DNA from: Phycisphaerae bacterium
Lineage (GTDB): Bacteria > Planctomycetota > Phycisphaerae > Phycisphaerales > UBA1924
Length of the DNA: 64,000 nt
Reading direction: 5' to 3'
NCBI GenBank assembly: GCA_030432905.1
Contig: JAUILU010000003.1
Span: forward strand, 1 to 64,000
Made by a program: the position numbers and the translations under genes. The notes under the pieces are model-generated. The model was given only the letters and a program-made list of their open reading frames with translations, had not been told where the DNA came from and did no database searches. Positions 44,745 to 54,065 of this stretch are shown here, piece by piece (the stretch's first letter is position 1; every line of letters starts with the position of its first letter).

Positions 44745-46028
44745 TCAGACAAGCGGTGTCGATCCGGGGGATGGTACTGGCCCGACCGGAAGATCGCCAA
44801 AATCGTAGCTCGCCGGCGACAGGTCCAGCGATGACTCCATCGCGAAATCCCACGTCACCTGCTTGCCCGTGTACGTACTCATCCGGCCCATGATCGCGGT
44901 CAGCGTGCTCTCGGCGACTCGCTTGGCCTCGTTGAGGTAGCTGCCCGTGCCAGTGATCGATGCGACAAGGTCGGCGTGCTCGACTTCGTACGGGTTGCGG
45001 TTCTCGTCGGTGAAACGCCAGCTGTTCTGGCCCTCGACCACCGCAAAGCCCGGCCGGGACACACTCGTGCCCTTCGTGCCCCGGAGCACCTCCTCGACGC
45101 GCCCCGCGCACCCGTCGATCTGCCTGCACATGCTCATGCAGCTCGACCCGTCGGCGTACTCGAACTCGATCGCGAAGTGGTCGAAGATGTTGCCGTACTT
45201 TTCAGAGGTGCGCACCTGACGCCCGCCCATGCCCGTTGCCTTGACGGGCGGCCCGCCCTTGGCCCAGTTGACGACGTCGATGTTGTGGATGTGCTGCTCG
45301 CAGAGGTGGTCGCCCGAGAGCCAGCAGAAGTAGAGCCAGTTTCGGCACTGCCACTCCATATCGGTGTACTCGGGCTTGCGGTCATGAACCCAGAGCCCGC
45401 CCTGGTTCCAGTAGCACTGCGCCGCGACGATGTCGCCGAGCTCGCCGTTCTGCACACGCTCCATGAGCGCGAGGTACGAGTCCTCGTGCCGGCGCTGCGT
45501 GCCCGCGACGACCGACAGGTGCTGCTCTTTGGCGGACTCGCCCGCCGCGATGACCTTGCGGATGCCCGCGGGATCGACCGCGACCGGCTTCTCCATGAAC
45601 ACGTTCTTGCCCGCTCTGATCGCCGCCTCGAAATGAATCGGCCTGAACCCGGGCGGGGTGGCGAGGATGACGTAGTCGATGTCGTCGATCGCGAGCAGCT
45701 TCTTGTACGCGTCGAAGCCCGTGAAGCAGTGCGCCGGGTCGATGCTCACACGCTCCGCCGCGTCCTCCCGGTCCTGCAGATACCCCTTGGAGCTGTTGAG
45801 CCTGTCCTCGAACAGATCAGCCAACGCGACGACCTTGGTCGATGGGTGCGCCGCGATCGCGTTGGCAGCAGCCCCCGTGCCCCGCCCGCCGCAACCGATG
45901 ACGCCGACACGGATCTCGTCGTTGCCTCTGCGCACCGCGCCCGCCGCGAACGCCGGTGAGATGAGCGAGCTTGCCCCAAGAGCCGCCCCCGCTTTCATGA
46001 CATCACGCCTGTTCCAGTTGCCCGCCAT
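44745..46028 (-). CDS. Tat-exported Gfo/Idh/MocA oxidoreductase
   Basis: The 427-residue protein has a Tat signal (NRRDVMKAGAALGASSLIS), the Rossmann loop VGVIGCGGRGTG (about 41-52) and the catalytic lysine in EKPVAVD, then a WLSGDHLCEQHIHNIDVVNWA stretch that places the active-site His. As an exported member it probably keeps its nicotinamide cofactor bound, like glucose-fructose oxidoreductase. Its start overlaps the stop of the preceding isomerase gene (TAATG). It is one of two such proteins in the cassette. Confidence 0.9.
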   Translation of the reverse strand: MAGNWNRRDVMKAGAALGASSLISPAFAAGAVRRGNDEIRVGVIGCGGRGTGAAANAIAAHPSTKVVALADLFEDRLNSSKGYLQDREDAAERVSIDPAHCFTGFDAYKKLLAIDDIDYVILATPPGFRPIHFEAAIRAGKNVFMEKPVAVDPAGIRKVIAAGESAKEQHLSVVAGTQRRHEDSYLALMERVQNGELGDIVAAQCYWNQGGLWVHDRKPEYTDMEWQCRNWLYFCWLSGDHLCEQHIHNIDVVNWAKGGPPVKATGMGGRQVRTSEKYGNIFDHFAIEFEYADGSSCMSMCRQIDGCAGRVEEVLRGTKGTSVSRPGFAVVEGQNSWRFTDENRNPYEVEHADLVASITGTGSYLNEAKRVAESTLTAIMGRMSTYTGKQVTWDFAMESSLDLSPASYDFGDLPVGPVPSPGSTPLV

Positions 46029-46960
46029 TAGCTGTCCCCTTGTGCTGCAAAGACCGTGTCCATTCTGTTTGCGATGTCCGCGAGTCTACCCGAATCCCCG
46101 CCCCCGACCTCTGCCGACGCCCAGCCGCGGTAGCCGATCCGGTTAAGTGCCGCGTTGACCGCGGGCCAGTCGCAGTCGCCCTCGCCGATCTCGACACCGA
46201 ACCCTTTCCAGAGGCCCTCGTTGTCTCGCTTGGCTCGGCTGAACTCTTTGACATCCAGCTTCATGATGCGATCGCCCAGCACGTCGATCCATTGCTCGGG
46301 CCAGGCGTAGTTGACGATGTTGCCGACGTCGAAGTACCAGCCGACGTTCGGGCTCTCGAACTCGTCAACGTACCTTGCCGCCTCGAGCGGGCTGAGCAGG
46401 AAGTTGTTCCACACGTTCTCGAACGCGATCCCGATGCCCAGCTCTTCCGCGAGCGGCACCAGCTTGCCGATCTCTTCCCGGCTCAGCTTGTACGCGTCGG
46501 CGTAACCCATGCCCTTGCGCACGACCGCGGGGACAACGAGCACCGTCGAGCCGCCGAAGTGTTTGCAATCGCGCAGCGCGGTTTCGAGCGCAGCTCGGCC
46601 CTCTGCCCGGACAGTCTCGTCGGGGTGGTTGAACGGCTTGCCCCAGTGCGCCGAATCAACAACACCGGGGATCGCGATGCCCACCTCGTCGCGCGCCGCG
46701 ACGACCTCCTCCGCATCGAGCTGCGACGGGCTGTCCATCTCCACACCATCGAAGCCGGCTTCTTTGGCAACGCGGAACTTGTCCGCGACGGACTCGCCCT
46801 CGCCGATCATGCCATACTTGAGCGACTTGAGAATCCGAGGCCCACCGCCCGCGGGGTTCGCACGGAATGTTTCGGGCTGCGCGCCGGCTCGCCGCACGAG
46901 CGCACCGGACGCGGTCGTCGCGGCGGCAGACAAGAGGAACGTTCTTCGGTTAAGACCCAT
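46028..46960 (-). CDS. Tat-exported sugar phosphate isomerase/epimerase-like protein
   Basis: The 310-residue protein has a Tat signal (NRRTFLLSAAATTASGALVRRAG) and a TIM barrel: AKEAGFDGVEMDSP, GIGIAFENVWNNFLLSP, YFDVGNIVNYAWPE and SAEVGGGDSG give the acidic and His metal ligands expected for the family. It differs clearly from the second isomerase of the cassette, so the two are not recent copies. Start and stop are both close to or overlapping its neighbours. Confidence 0.87.
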   Translation of the reverse strand: MGLNRRTFLLSAAATTASGALVRRAGAQPETFRANPAGGGPRILKSLKYGMIGEGESVADKFRVAKEAGFDGVEMDSPSQLDAEEVVAARDEVGIAIPGVVDSAHWGKPFNHPDETVRAEGRAALETALRDCKHFGGSTVLVVPAVVRKGMGYADAYKLSREEIGKLVPLAEELGIGIAFENVWNNFLLSPLEAARYVDEFESPNVGWYFDVGNIVNYAWPEQWIDVLGDRIMKLDVKEFSRAKRDNEGLWKGFGVEIGEGDCDWPAVNAALNRIGYRGWASAEVGGGDSGRLADIANRMDTVFAAQGDS

Positions 46961-46972
46961 CGCGATGCTCCT

Positions 46973-48289
46973 CTAGATGAACTTGGTGTTGCCCGGCACC
47001 GCGACGCTCGGGGTGGGCCTGCTGCCGAACGCGAAAACGTCCGGGTTGAGGTTCTCTTCGCTCTCGAGCGCCTGCTGCCAGGTGATGCTCTGGCCCGTGT
47101 ACGCGGCTTGTCTAGCCATGATCGCCATGAGCGTGGTCTGCGCCATGGGCACGCCGTCGTTGACCGGGTGACCCGAACGGATCGCCGCGAAGAGCTCGTC
47201 GTGCTCCTGCTGGTACATGTCGTTGCCGCCGGCCTCGCCCCGCCAGGGCATCTCGCCCGACATCTCGTGCTGGCTTGTCCAGGGCTGCATGGTGCAGTTG
47301 CCCTTGCTCCCGAGGAAGTAGGCGGAGTTGTCGCTCGGCGTGTTGGGCCAGTGCCTGCACATGTGGTAGCCCCGCCTGCCGTCGTCGTATTCGTACGTCA
47401 CAGAGAAGTGATCGAAAACGTTGCCGGTCTCGGGCAAATCGGGGCGGGTCTGCCTGCCACCGACGGCGTAACACCTCGCCGGCGGAACGTCACGCATCGC
47501 CCATGCGATCCAGTCGATCGCGTGCACCGCCTGCTCGACGATGTGGTCGCCCGACAGCGGCGTGAAGTACTGCCAGTTGCGGAGCTGAAACTCGGTATCG
47601 CTCCACGATTCCTCGCGAGCGTTCGGTCTCACCCAGCCCGTGGTGTTGTAGGTGGTCTGGAGTGTGTGCAGATCGCCGATGCCGCCGTCGTGGAGTCGGA
47701 GCATGGTCTCTCTGCACTGGTTCTGGTACCTCCAGCAGAAGCCGGACATGAGGCTGAGCCTCTTACGCTTCGCGAGGTTGGCCGACTCGAGCACGCTCCG
47801 CACACCCGGCGCATCGACCGCGACCGGCTTCTCGCAGAAAACGTGCTTGCCGGCTTTGACCGCGGCCGCAAGCTGCATCGGACGAAACGCGGGCGGTGTG
47901 GTCAGCAAGACAACATCGCACTCGGCGATGACCTTCTCGTAGGCGTCGAAGCCGACATGCCGACGAGACTCGTCGACATCGACCTTGCCCGTCGGCAACC
48001 CGCCCTCCTCGGCGTGTTCGAGCAGGATGTTCTGCACGTGGTCGAGGCTGTTCTCGATGCGACCCCCGAACGCCTCGCCCGCCGACCAGAGGACGGTGTT
48101 GGCGTCGGCCTTGAGTGCCTGAACCATCGCGCCCGTGCCCCGACCGCCGCAACCGACGACGCCGACTTTGAGCGTGTCGTTCTGCTTCGTGAGCGCACCG
48201 AGCGCCGAGGAAGCGAGCAGGCCCGAGGCACCGACGGCTGCCGACGCTTTGACGAAGTCTCTGCGGTTGATGCCATCATTCGTGCTCAT
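46973..48289 (-). CDS. Tat-exported Gfo/Idh/MocA oxidoreductase (second type)
   Basis: The 438-residue protein has a Tat signal (NRRDFVKASAAVGASGLLAS), the loop VGVVGCGGRGTG, the lysine in EKPVAVDAPG and LSGDHIVEQAVHAIDWIAWA. It shares the layout of the other oxidoreductase in the cassette but has a different middle (WRYQNQCRETMLRLHDG) and C-terminus, so it probably has another sugar substrate. The start lies inside the end of the FGE-like gene (14-base overlap). Confidence 0.9.
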   Translation of the reverse strand: MSTNDGINRRDFVKASAAVGASGLLASSALGALTKQNDTLKVGVVGCGGRGTGAMVQALKADANTVLWSAGEAFGGRIENSLDHVQNILLEHAEEGGLPTGKVDVDESRRHVGFDAYEKVIAECDVVLLTTPPAFRPMQLAAAVKAGKHVFCEKPVAVDAPGVRSVLESANLAKRKRLSLMSGFCWRYQNQCRETMLRLHDGGIGDLHTLQTTYNTTGWVRPNAREESWSDTEFQLRNWQYFTPLSGDHIVEQAVHAIDWIAWAMRDVPPARCYAVGGRQTRPDLPETGNVFDHFSVTYEYDDGRRGYHMCRHWPNTPSDNSAYFLGSKGNCTMQPWTSQHEMSGEMPWRGEAGGNDMYQQEHDELFAAIRSGHPVNDGVPMAQTTLMAIMARQAAYTGQSITWQQALESEENLNPDVFAFGSRPTPSVAVPGNTKFI

Positions 48290-49070
48290 CGTCGGCTCCT
48301 TCTTCTTCGATCTCGATCACAAACCTGAACCCGACCCAGCTGCAATCCGCGAGCCACCACTTGCTCTTGGGGATCTGCGGGTCGCTCGCGTTCCAGGACG
48401 ATTTCTGCTGCATGTGCGACGTCGGTGTGCATTCGTCGGCCGGCTCTTTGTAGCTGCCACCCATCGCGATGGGTCGGCGCTCGTCGGTTTCCACCCACTC
48501 GGCGACGTTGCCCAGCATGTCGTGCAGGCCGAGCGAGTTGGCAGGCATCTCACCCACCGGGTGCGTGGTGTAGTCCGCGTTGTCGCGGGTCCAGCTCCGC
48601 TCGCTGCTCGCGTCGCCCGCGAGGTAGACCCACTCGGGCTTGGTCGGGATTCGGCATCGCGTGCCCGTCGATTCGCCAAGCCAGTCACAGAACTGCTCGG
48701 CGGCGTGGATCGTCATACCCATCGCGGGGTAGCCCTCGTGCCCGAGGCCCCGGTCCGGCGGGACGTAGGGCTTGCTGGGCCTCGTCGTCGCGTCGGCCCC
48801 CTTCTTCGCCGAGTCGCGCTCCGACTCCGGTTTGTCGAGTTCGTAGAGATAGACGTCGTAAAGATCCCACGTCACTTCTTCCGTCGCGACCCACATAGCC
48901 GGGATCTCGTGGAGTTCGCCCTCGATTTCTATAGAGGAAGCGGGAACGCGGACCATCTCGAACTCAACGGTGGTGCCGGGCACGCGGACGGTCTTGGTTT
49001 CGAGCCCGGTTTCGACGGCCTGGGCCGCGCATGGCGTGACCAGTGGTGTTGCCCATACGCTAAGCATCAT
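48276..49070 (-). CDS. Exported formylglycine-generating enzyme-like (SUMF1 domain) protein
   Basis: From the ATG at 49070 the protein has 264 residues with a signal peptide (MLSVWATPLVTPCAAQA). The SUMF1/FGE-like fold is shown by MWVATEEVTWDLYDVYL, YPAMGMTIHAAEQFCDWLG, CRIPTKPEWVYLAGDA and NSLGLHDMLGNVAEWVET, ending in VGFRFVIE. Proteins of this fold also serve as non-enzymatic ligand-binding domains, and I cannot confirm the catalytic cysteines. It heads the exported sugar cassette. The frame is open to 49304, but that part lies opposite apbE and is not protein-like. Confidence 0.83.
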   Translation of the reverse strand: MMLSVWATPLVTPCAAQAVETGLETKTVRVPGTTVEFEMVRVPASSIEIEGELHEIPAMWVATEEVTWDLYDVYLYELDKPESERDSAKKGADATTRPSKPYVPPDRGLGHEGYPAMGMTIHAAEQFCDWLGESTGTRCRIPTKPEWVYLAGDASSERSWTRDNADYTTHPVGEMPANSLGLHDMLGNVAEWVETDERRPIAMGGSYKEPADECTPTSHMQQKSSWNASDPQIPKSKWWLADCSWVGFRFVIEIEEEGADDEHE

Positions 49071-50052
49071 GGCGATGCAGATTCTCACAGCTGTTCTTGC
49101 GCTCACGCTGATGCTCCCCGTCGCGGGCTGTGGCTCCGGCCCCAAGGCCGAGGACAGCGCTCCGCAGGACGAGCCTATCCTGAGTCGGTTCGAGTACGCA
49201 AGGGTGTTGATGGGCAGCAAGGCCCGGATCGTGCTGTACCAAGAGTTCGAGCACGAAGCCGCGACGAAGGCCAGGCTCGCGTTCGATGAGATCGAACACC
49301 TCAACGACGTGCTCAGCGACTACGACCCGAACAGCGAAGCGATGAAGCTCGTCGCCCGGCCCGCCGGCCAGTGGCACGACGTCAGCGAGGACCTCGCCGA
49401 TGCGCTCTTCAAGTCTGCGCGCGTGTGGGTCGCATCCGACGGCGCGTTCGACGTGACCATCGGCCCGATCTCGAAGCTCTGGCGCGAGACCGCTAAGTCG
49501 GAGAAGCTGCCCGCAAACTCTGTGCTGCGCGAAGCGAGGTCGCGCGTCGGGATGAACCTGATCGAGATCGACAAGGACGAACTCGCGGCCAGGTTCGCAA
49601 CCGACGGCATGCGGCTCGACTTCGGTGGCATCGGCAAGGGCTACGCCGCGAGCAGGGCGCTCGAGGTGCTGCAAGGACTGGATGCCCCGATCGCGCTCGT
49701 AGACCTCGGCGGAGATCTTGCGATCGGAGAAGCGCCGCCCGACTCAGAGGGCTGGGTGGTCGCGGTTGACACGGGCGCGGGCGAAGCCGAGGACATGACT
49801 CTCACCAACTGCGGCGTGGCGACCTCGGGCGACCTGTTCAGGTTCATCGAGATCGACGGCAAACGCTACTCGCACATCGTGGACCCTCGCACGGGGATGG
49901 GCCTGACGACGAGGATCGCGGTGACCGTGATCGACAAGGAACCCTGGGTCGCAGACGCCCTGGCCAGCGCGTACAGCGTGATCGGCACGAGCTCCGACAA
50001 ACTCGAAGACGCGTTCCCGAACGCGAAGGTCTTCATCCGCTCGGCGGAGTGA
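49069..50052 (+). CDS. apbE: ApbE-type FAD:protein FMN transferase lipoprotein
   Basis: It attaches FMN to a Thr or Ser of extracytoplasmic redox proteins. The ATG at 49069 (or 49075) gives 327 residues with a lipobox VAGC (Cys21). Family motifs are LSDYDPNSEAMKL, SDGAFDVTIGPISKLW, RLDFGGIGKGYAASRALE and SHIVDPRTGMGL, with the Asp and His that bind Mg-FAD; it should be active. It is divergent from the FGE-like gene with overlapping start codons. The 3' end overlaps the truncated methyltransferase by 20 bases. Confidence 0.92.
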   Translation: MAMQILTAVLALTLMLPVAGCGSGPKAEDSAPQDEPILSRFEYARVLMGSKARIVLYQEFEHEAATKARLAFDEIEHLNDVLSDYDPNSEAMKLVARPAGQWHDVSEDLADALFKSARVWVASDGAFDVTIGPISKLWRETAKSEKLPANSVLREARSRVGMNLIEIDKDELAARFATDGMRLDFGGIGKGYAASRALEVLQGLDAPIALVDLGGDLAIGEAPPDSEGWVVAVDTGAGEAEDMTLTNCGVATSGDLFRFIEIDGKRYSHIVDPRTGMGLTTRIAVTVIDKEPWVADALASAYSVIGTSSDKLEDAFPNAKVFIRSAE

Positions 50053-51046
50053 TGACTCCGGAAAACTCGAGGTGCCAGTGGAAGAAGCCGTGCTCCCGCG
50101 CAAGCCTGCCGATCTCTCGGCGCATCCATCCGGGCAGCTTGCTAGGGTCGGTGCGGATGGTGTCGAGGTGCTTCTGTGTGAGCGCATCCCAGTCGCCCGC
50201 TTCGTCGGCGTTGTGCATGCGCCAAACGAACGCGGCGCACCACGCGTCGGCAGAGAGCTTTGGGTCAGGGTCGTCGAGGTGCGGGTGGCCGGCTGTTGAT
50301 GCTCGGCGCTCGCGGGTGTTGCGTTTTTTGTAGTGGCTCACGGCGTGCTTGTCGTCGCCCGGCTTCACAACGAACGCGCCGGACGGGATGCCCGCTTCGA
50401 TCAGCTCGGGCGTTGCGCCGACGATGGAGTTGCCGACCTTGATTCGGCTCGCGAGATGTTCGAACGTCTGTTTCGGTGCTGATGTCTCGCACGCGAGAAC
50501 AGCTCTGCAGAGCATCGCCGCGACGGGGTCGATGTCTACACCGAAAAGACAGTGCTGCACGACGGTGTCGATCGTGCGTTGGTCTTTCTTTGGATCGATG
50601 CGCTCGGCGATCAGGTGCAGCGACCGGAACAAGAACGCGCCGACGCCGACCGCTGGGTCGCAGATGCGGAAGGTTTGCAGCTCGCCCTCGTGTTCATCGA
50701 GCGATTTCAGAACGGACCTGCTGGCGATGTGGTCAACCAGAGGCAGCGGCGTGTAGTACGCCCCCTGCTTCTTGCGCCTCGTCGTCTTCCCGGTTTGCTC
50801 GGCTCGGGCGATCAGGGATTGGTAGGTGCTGGCGCACTCGAACAGCGGCGGGTTGCGCTCGCGGAACAGGTCGTGGATTTGCGCCGCGGGCTGGCTGTCC
50901 GGTGATTCGCCGAGGTTGAATCTGACAAGCTGCCGACACGCGAACTCGACCGCATCGCTGTAGGGCGTGCTGCCAACCCGGGCCAGATCGACGGCGGCGG
51001 TCATCACCGAGAGGGCCTGATCGAAATGGGACGGAGGGGTCGGCAT
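50033..51046 (-). pseudogene. Adenine-specific DNA methyltransferase truncated before the NPPY motif
   Basis: From the ATG at 51046 there are 337 codons. Residues 94-100 (QGAYYTP) are motif X, 130-139 (DPAVGVGAFL) motif I, and VDIDPVA then VKVGNSIVG-like sequence (IKVGNSIVG) follow. In the related N6-adenine enzymes a FHWxLEFPEVF stretch is followed by the catalytic NPPY. Here the protein reads FFHWHLEFSGVITPPSG and stops, so NPPY and the target-recognition part are missing. The stop lies within the end of convergent apbE. It is probably the remnant of a restriction-modification or defence gene; loss of the 3' end at the apbE junction is inferred. Confidence 0.72.
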
Positions 51047-51131
51047 GGCGGGCGGTACAACAACCCAGCGTAGCGGGCGAAACGGGGCCGGGAGCGGCGT
51101 AGGATGCCGATGCATGGAGGCGTGACCCGCG

Positions 51132-53027
51132 ATGACGAGCAACGGACAGACGATCAGCCCAGAGGTTCTCGACTCGGTCGTCATCCGGTTCTGCGGCGAC
51201 TCGGGCGACGGGATGCAACTCGCCGGCGGGCAGTTCACCGCGACCAGCGCGATCTTCGGCAACGACATCGCCACCTTCCCAGACTTCCCCGCTGAGATCC
51301 GAGCCCCAAAGGGCACGACGTTCGGCGTCTCCGGCTTCCAGCTCCAGTTCTCGAGCCAGGAGGTCTACACACCCGGCGATCTCGTCAACGCGATGTTCGC
51401 GATGAACCCGGCTGGATTCAAGACCAACATCGACGACGTTGAAATCGGCGGGCTGGTCGTCGTCAACGAGGACGAGTTCACCAAGGGCAACCTCAAGAAG
51501 TGCGGCTACCCCGACAACTACAACCCGCTCGACGACGAGATGGTCACGAGCCAGCGTCAGATCGTGCGCGTGCCGATGAGCAGGCTCACACGCGAAGCGG
51601 TCGCGGATCTTGAGATCGGCACGAAGGACGCGGACCGGTGCCGAAACATGTTCGCGCTGGGCGTGGCGTACTGGATCTACCAGAGACCGCTTGACGCGAC
51701 GATCAGACACATCGAGGACTACTACGGGTCGAAGAAGAACCTGCCGACCGTCGTCGAGGCGAACGTGCGCGTGCTCAAGGCCGGGTACCACTTCGGCGAG
51801 ACCGCGGAGCTGCTGGCGGTGCGGTACCAGGTCCCGCCGGCGAAGCTGGAACCGGGTCGGTACCGGCGCATCGACGGCAACAGCGCGCTGGCGCTCGGGT
51901 TCGCGGCCGCGGCAGAGAAGTCGGGCAAGGGCATGGTGTACGCGAGCTACCCAATCACACCCGCATCGGATGTGCTGCACGCGATGGCCAGGCTCAAGCA
52001 CATCGGTGTCAAGACGTTCCAGGCTGAGGACGAGATCGCAGCGGTCTGCGCAGCGATCGGCGCGAGCTTCGCGGGTGACATCGGTGTGACCGGCACGTCC
52101 GGGCCCGGGTTGTGCCTGAAGTCCGAAGCGCTCGGGCTGGCGGTGATCTATGAGCTGCCGCTCGTGGTGCTGGACGTGCAGAGGGCCGGCCCCGCGACGG
52201 GGATGCCGACCAAGACAGAACAGGCAGACCTGCTACAGGCGATGTTCGGAAGGTCGGGCGAGAGCCCCGCGATCGTGCTGGCGCCGCGCAGCCCCGCGGA
52301 CTGCTTCGACATCGCGCTCGAGGCGGTCAGGCTCGCGACGACGCACATGTGCCCGGTTGTGATTCTGTCCGACGCCTCGATCGGCAACGGCGCCGAGCCC
52401 TGGCACCTGCCCGACTTTGACGCGATCCCAGACATCACGATCGAGCACCCGACAACGATCCCCGACGGCGACGAGACGTTCCTCGCGTACAAACGCGACG
52501 TGGAGACGCTCGCAAGGCCCTGGGCGATCCCGGGCACGCCCGGGCTTGAGCACCGCATCGGCGGGCTAGAGAAAGCGGAGAACACGGGCGCGGTGTCGTA
52601 CGACCCTGAGAACCACGAACGCATGATCGCGGCTCGGGCCGAGAAGGTCAGCAGGGCGCAGCGATCGATCCCCGATCTCACAGCCGAGGGCGCGCAGTCG
52701 GGGCAGGCTCTGCTTCTTGGCTGGGGCAGCACGTACGGCGCGATCCTGACCGCGATGCGCAGGCTCAACGCCGCGGGGATGGACATCGGGTGCGCCAACC
52801 TTCGCCACCTCAACCCGTTCCCGCAGAACCTGGGCGAGGTGCTCTCCCGCTACGAGACCATCATCATCCCCGAGAACAACTCTGGACAGCTGGCGATGCT
52901 GATCCGTTCAAGGTTCCTCGTCGATGCCAAGAGCATCAACAGGATTCAGGGGCGGTCGTTCCGTGTTGACGAGCTTGTGAGCGAGATCATGGAGATGCTG
53001 CGAAGCCCGAAGGAGGCGACGCGATGA
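51132..53027 (+). CDS. korA: 2-oxoacid:acceptor oxidoreductase, alpha/gamma subunit (KorA)
   Basis: With KorB it oxidises a 2-oxoacid, probably 2-oxoglutarate, to the acyl-CoA and reduced ferredoxin. The 631-residue protein fuses the gamma domain (RFCGDSGDGMQLAGGQFT through about 180) to the alpha domain (YASYPITPASDVLHAM and TSGPGLCLKSEALGLAV), ending with a ligand-binding part (LRHLNPFPQNLGEVLSRY). Its stop overlaps the korB start (ATGA). Spacing from the divergent methyltransferase remnant is 85 bp. Confidence 0.92.
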   Translation: MTSNGQTISPEVLDSVVIRFCGDSGDGMQLAGGQFTATSAIFGNDIATFPDFPAEIRAPKGTTFGVSGFQLQFSSQEVYTPGDLVNAMFAMNPAGFKTNIDDVEIGGLVVVNEDEFTKGNLKKCGYPDNYNPLDDEMVTSQRQIVRVPMSRLTREAVADLEIGTKDADRCRNMFALGVAYWIYQRPLDATIRHIEDYYGSKKNLPTVVEANVRVLKAGYHFGETAELLAVRYQVPPAKLEPGRYRRIDGNSALALGFAAAAEKSGKGMVYASYPITPASDVLHAMARLKHIGVKTFQAEDEIAAVCAAIGASFAGDIGVTGTSGPGLCLKSEALGLAVIYELPLVVLDVQRAGPATGMPTKTEQADLLQAMFGRSGESPAIVLAPRSPADCFDIALEAVRLATTHMCPVVILSDASIGNGAEPWHLPDFDAIPDITIEHPTTIPDGDETFLAYKRDVETLARPWAIPGTPGLEHRIGGLEKAENTGAVSYDPENHERMIAARAEKVSRAQRSIPDLTAEGAQSGQALLLGWGSTYGAILTAMRRLNAAGMDIGCANLRHLNPFPQNLGEVLSRYETIIIPENNSGQLAMLIRSRFLVDAKSINRIQGRSFRVDELVSEIMEMLRSPKEATR

Positions 53028-54064
53028 GCACGGCTTCGAAGAACGGCGAGAGCGTGAGCCTGCCTCAGTACACCGCCAAGGACTTCACGACGGACCAGGA
53101 CGTGCGCTGGTGCCCGGGGTGCGGCGACTACGCGGTGCTGACGGGCGTGCGCAAGGCGCTGCCGAAACTGGGCCACAGGAAAGAGGACTACGTGTTCGTG
53201 TCGGGCATCGGGTGCGCGGCCCGGTTCCCCTACTACATGGACACGTTCGGGATGCACACCATCCACGGGCGGAGCCTGTCCGTCGCGACGGGGATCAAAC
53301 TCGCCAACCCCGACCTCAAGGTGTGCATCGCTTCGGGCGACGGCGACCTGCTCTCGATCGGTGCCGGGCACACGGTGCACACGCTCAGACGCAACCTCGA
53401 CATCACGATCCTGCTGCTCAACAACCAGATCTACGGGCTGACGAAGGGGCAGTACTCGCCGACGAGCGAGTCGGGGAAGGTGACCAAGTCCACGCCGATG
53501 GGCTCGCCCGACGAGCCGCTGAACCCGATCGCGATGGCGGTGGCCTCTGGCTGTACGTTCATCGCGCGGACGCTGGACGTTGACCTCAAGCTGTTCGACG
53601 CGGTGTACCTGCGGGCGATGGGCCACAGGGGGACGTCGTTCGTCGAGATCTACCAGGACTGCAACATCTTCAACCACGAGGCGTTCTTCTACGCGACGCA
53701 GAAAGAGACACGCCCCGACAACACGGTCATGCTCGAGCACGGCAAGCCATTGATCTTCGGCAAGGACAACGAGAAGGGCATCGTGCTCGAGGGCACGAGG
53801 CTCCGTGTTGTCACGATCGGCAAAGACGCGGCGGAGTCGGACCTGCTCGTCCACGACGAGACCGACCGGACGCTTGCGTACCTGTTGTCGCAGATGCGCT
53901 GCCCCGAATTCCCGGAGCCGCTCGGGGTGATCTACGCTGACCCGACGCAGCCGACGTACGAGGACGCGGTGCACGGGCAGGTCGCCGAGGCGAAGTCGAA
54001 GCAGGCAGGCAAGGGCGCACGCGAACTGATCTACAGCGGCGAGATGTGGGATGTTGCCGAGTAA
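53024..54064 (+). CDS. korB: 2-oxoacid:acceptor oxidoreductase, beta subunit (KorB)
   Basis: This subunit binds thiamine diphosphate and a 4Fe-4S cluster. The 346 residues have RWCPGCGDYAVL with the first cysteine pair, SGIGCAARFPYYMDTFG, the TPP motif SGDGDLLSIGAGHTVHT through LLLNNQIYGLTKGQYSPTS, and CNIFNHEAF. This is the KorB pattern rather than that of pyruvate enzymes, so 2-oxoglutarate is likely. The stop is one base from the convergent DUF1552 stop, with no terminator between. Confidence 0.92.
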   Translation: MSTASKNGESVSLPQYTAKDFTTDQDVRWCPGCGDYAVLTGVRKALPKLGHRKEDYVFVSGIGCAARFPYYMDTFGMHTIHGRSLSVATGIKLANPDLKVCIASGDGDLLSIGAGHTVHTLRRNLDITILLLNNQIYGLTKGQYSPTSESGKVTKSTPMGSPDEPLNPIAMAVASGCTFIARTLDVDLKLFDAVYLRAMGHRGTSFVEIYQDCNIFNHEAFFYATQKETRPDNTVMLEHGKPLIFGKDNEKGIVLEGTRLRVVTIGKDAAESDLLVHDETDRTLAYLLSQMRCPEFPEPLGVIYADPTQPTYEDAVHGQVAEAKSKQAGKGARELIYSGEMWDVAE

Positions 54065-54065
54065 A

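Noticed and set aside
46040-48328. A 762-codon open frame on the + strand opposite the oxidoreductase genes
   Set aside because: It is the antisense of well-supported genes; high G+C leaves few stops. The translation is Arg/Leu/His-rich with no domain or ribosome site.
49071-49304. Upstream extension of the FGE-like protein to 49304
   Set aside because: The added 78 residues are antisense to apbE and lack any signal or domain; a signal peptide starts cleanly at 49070.
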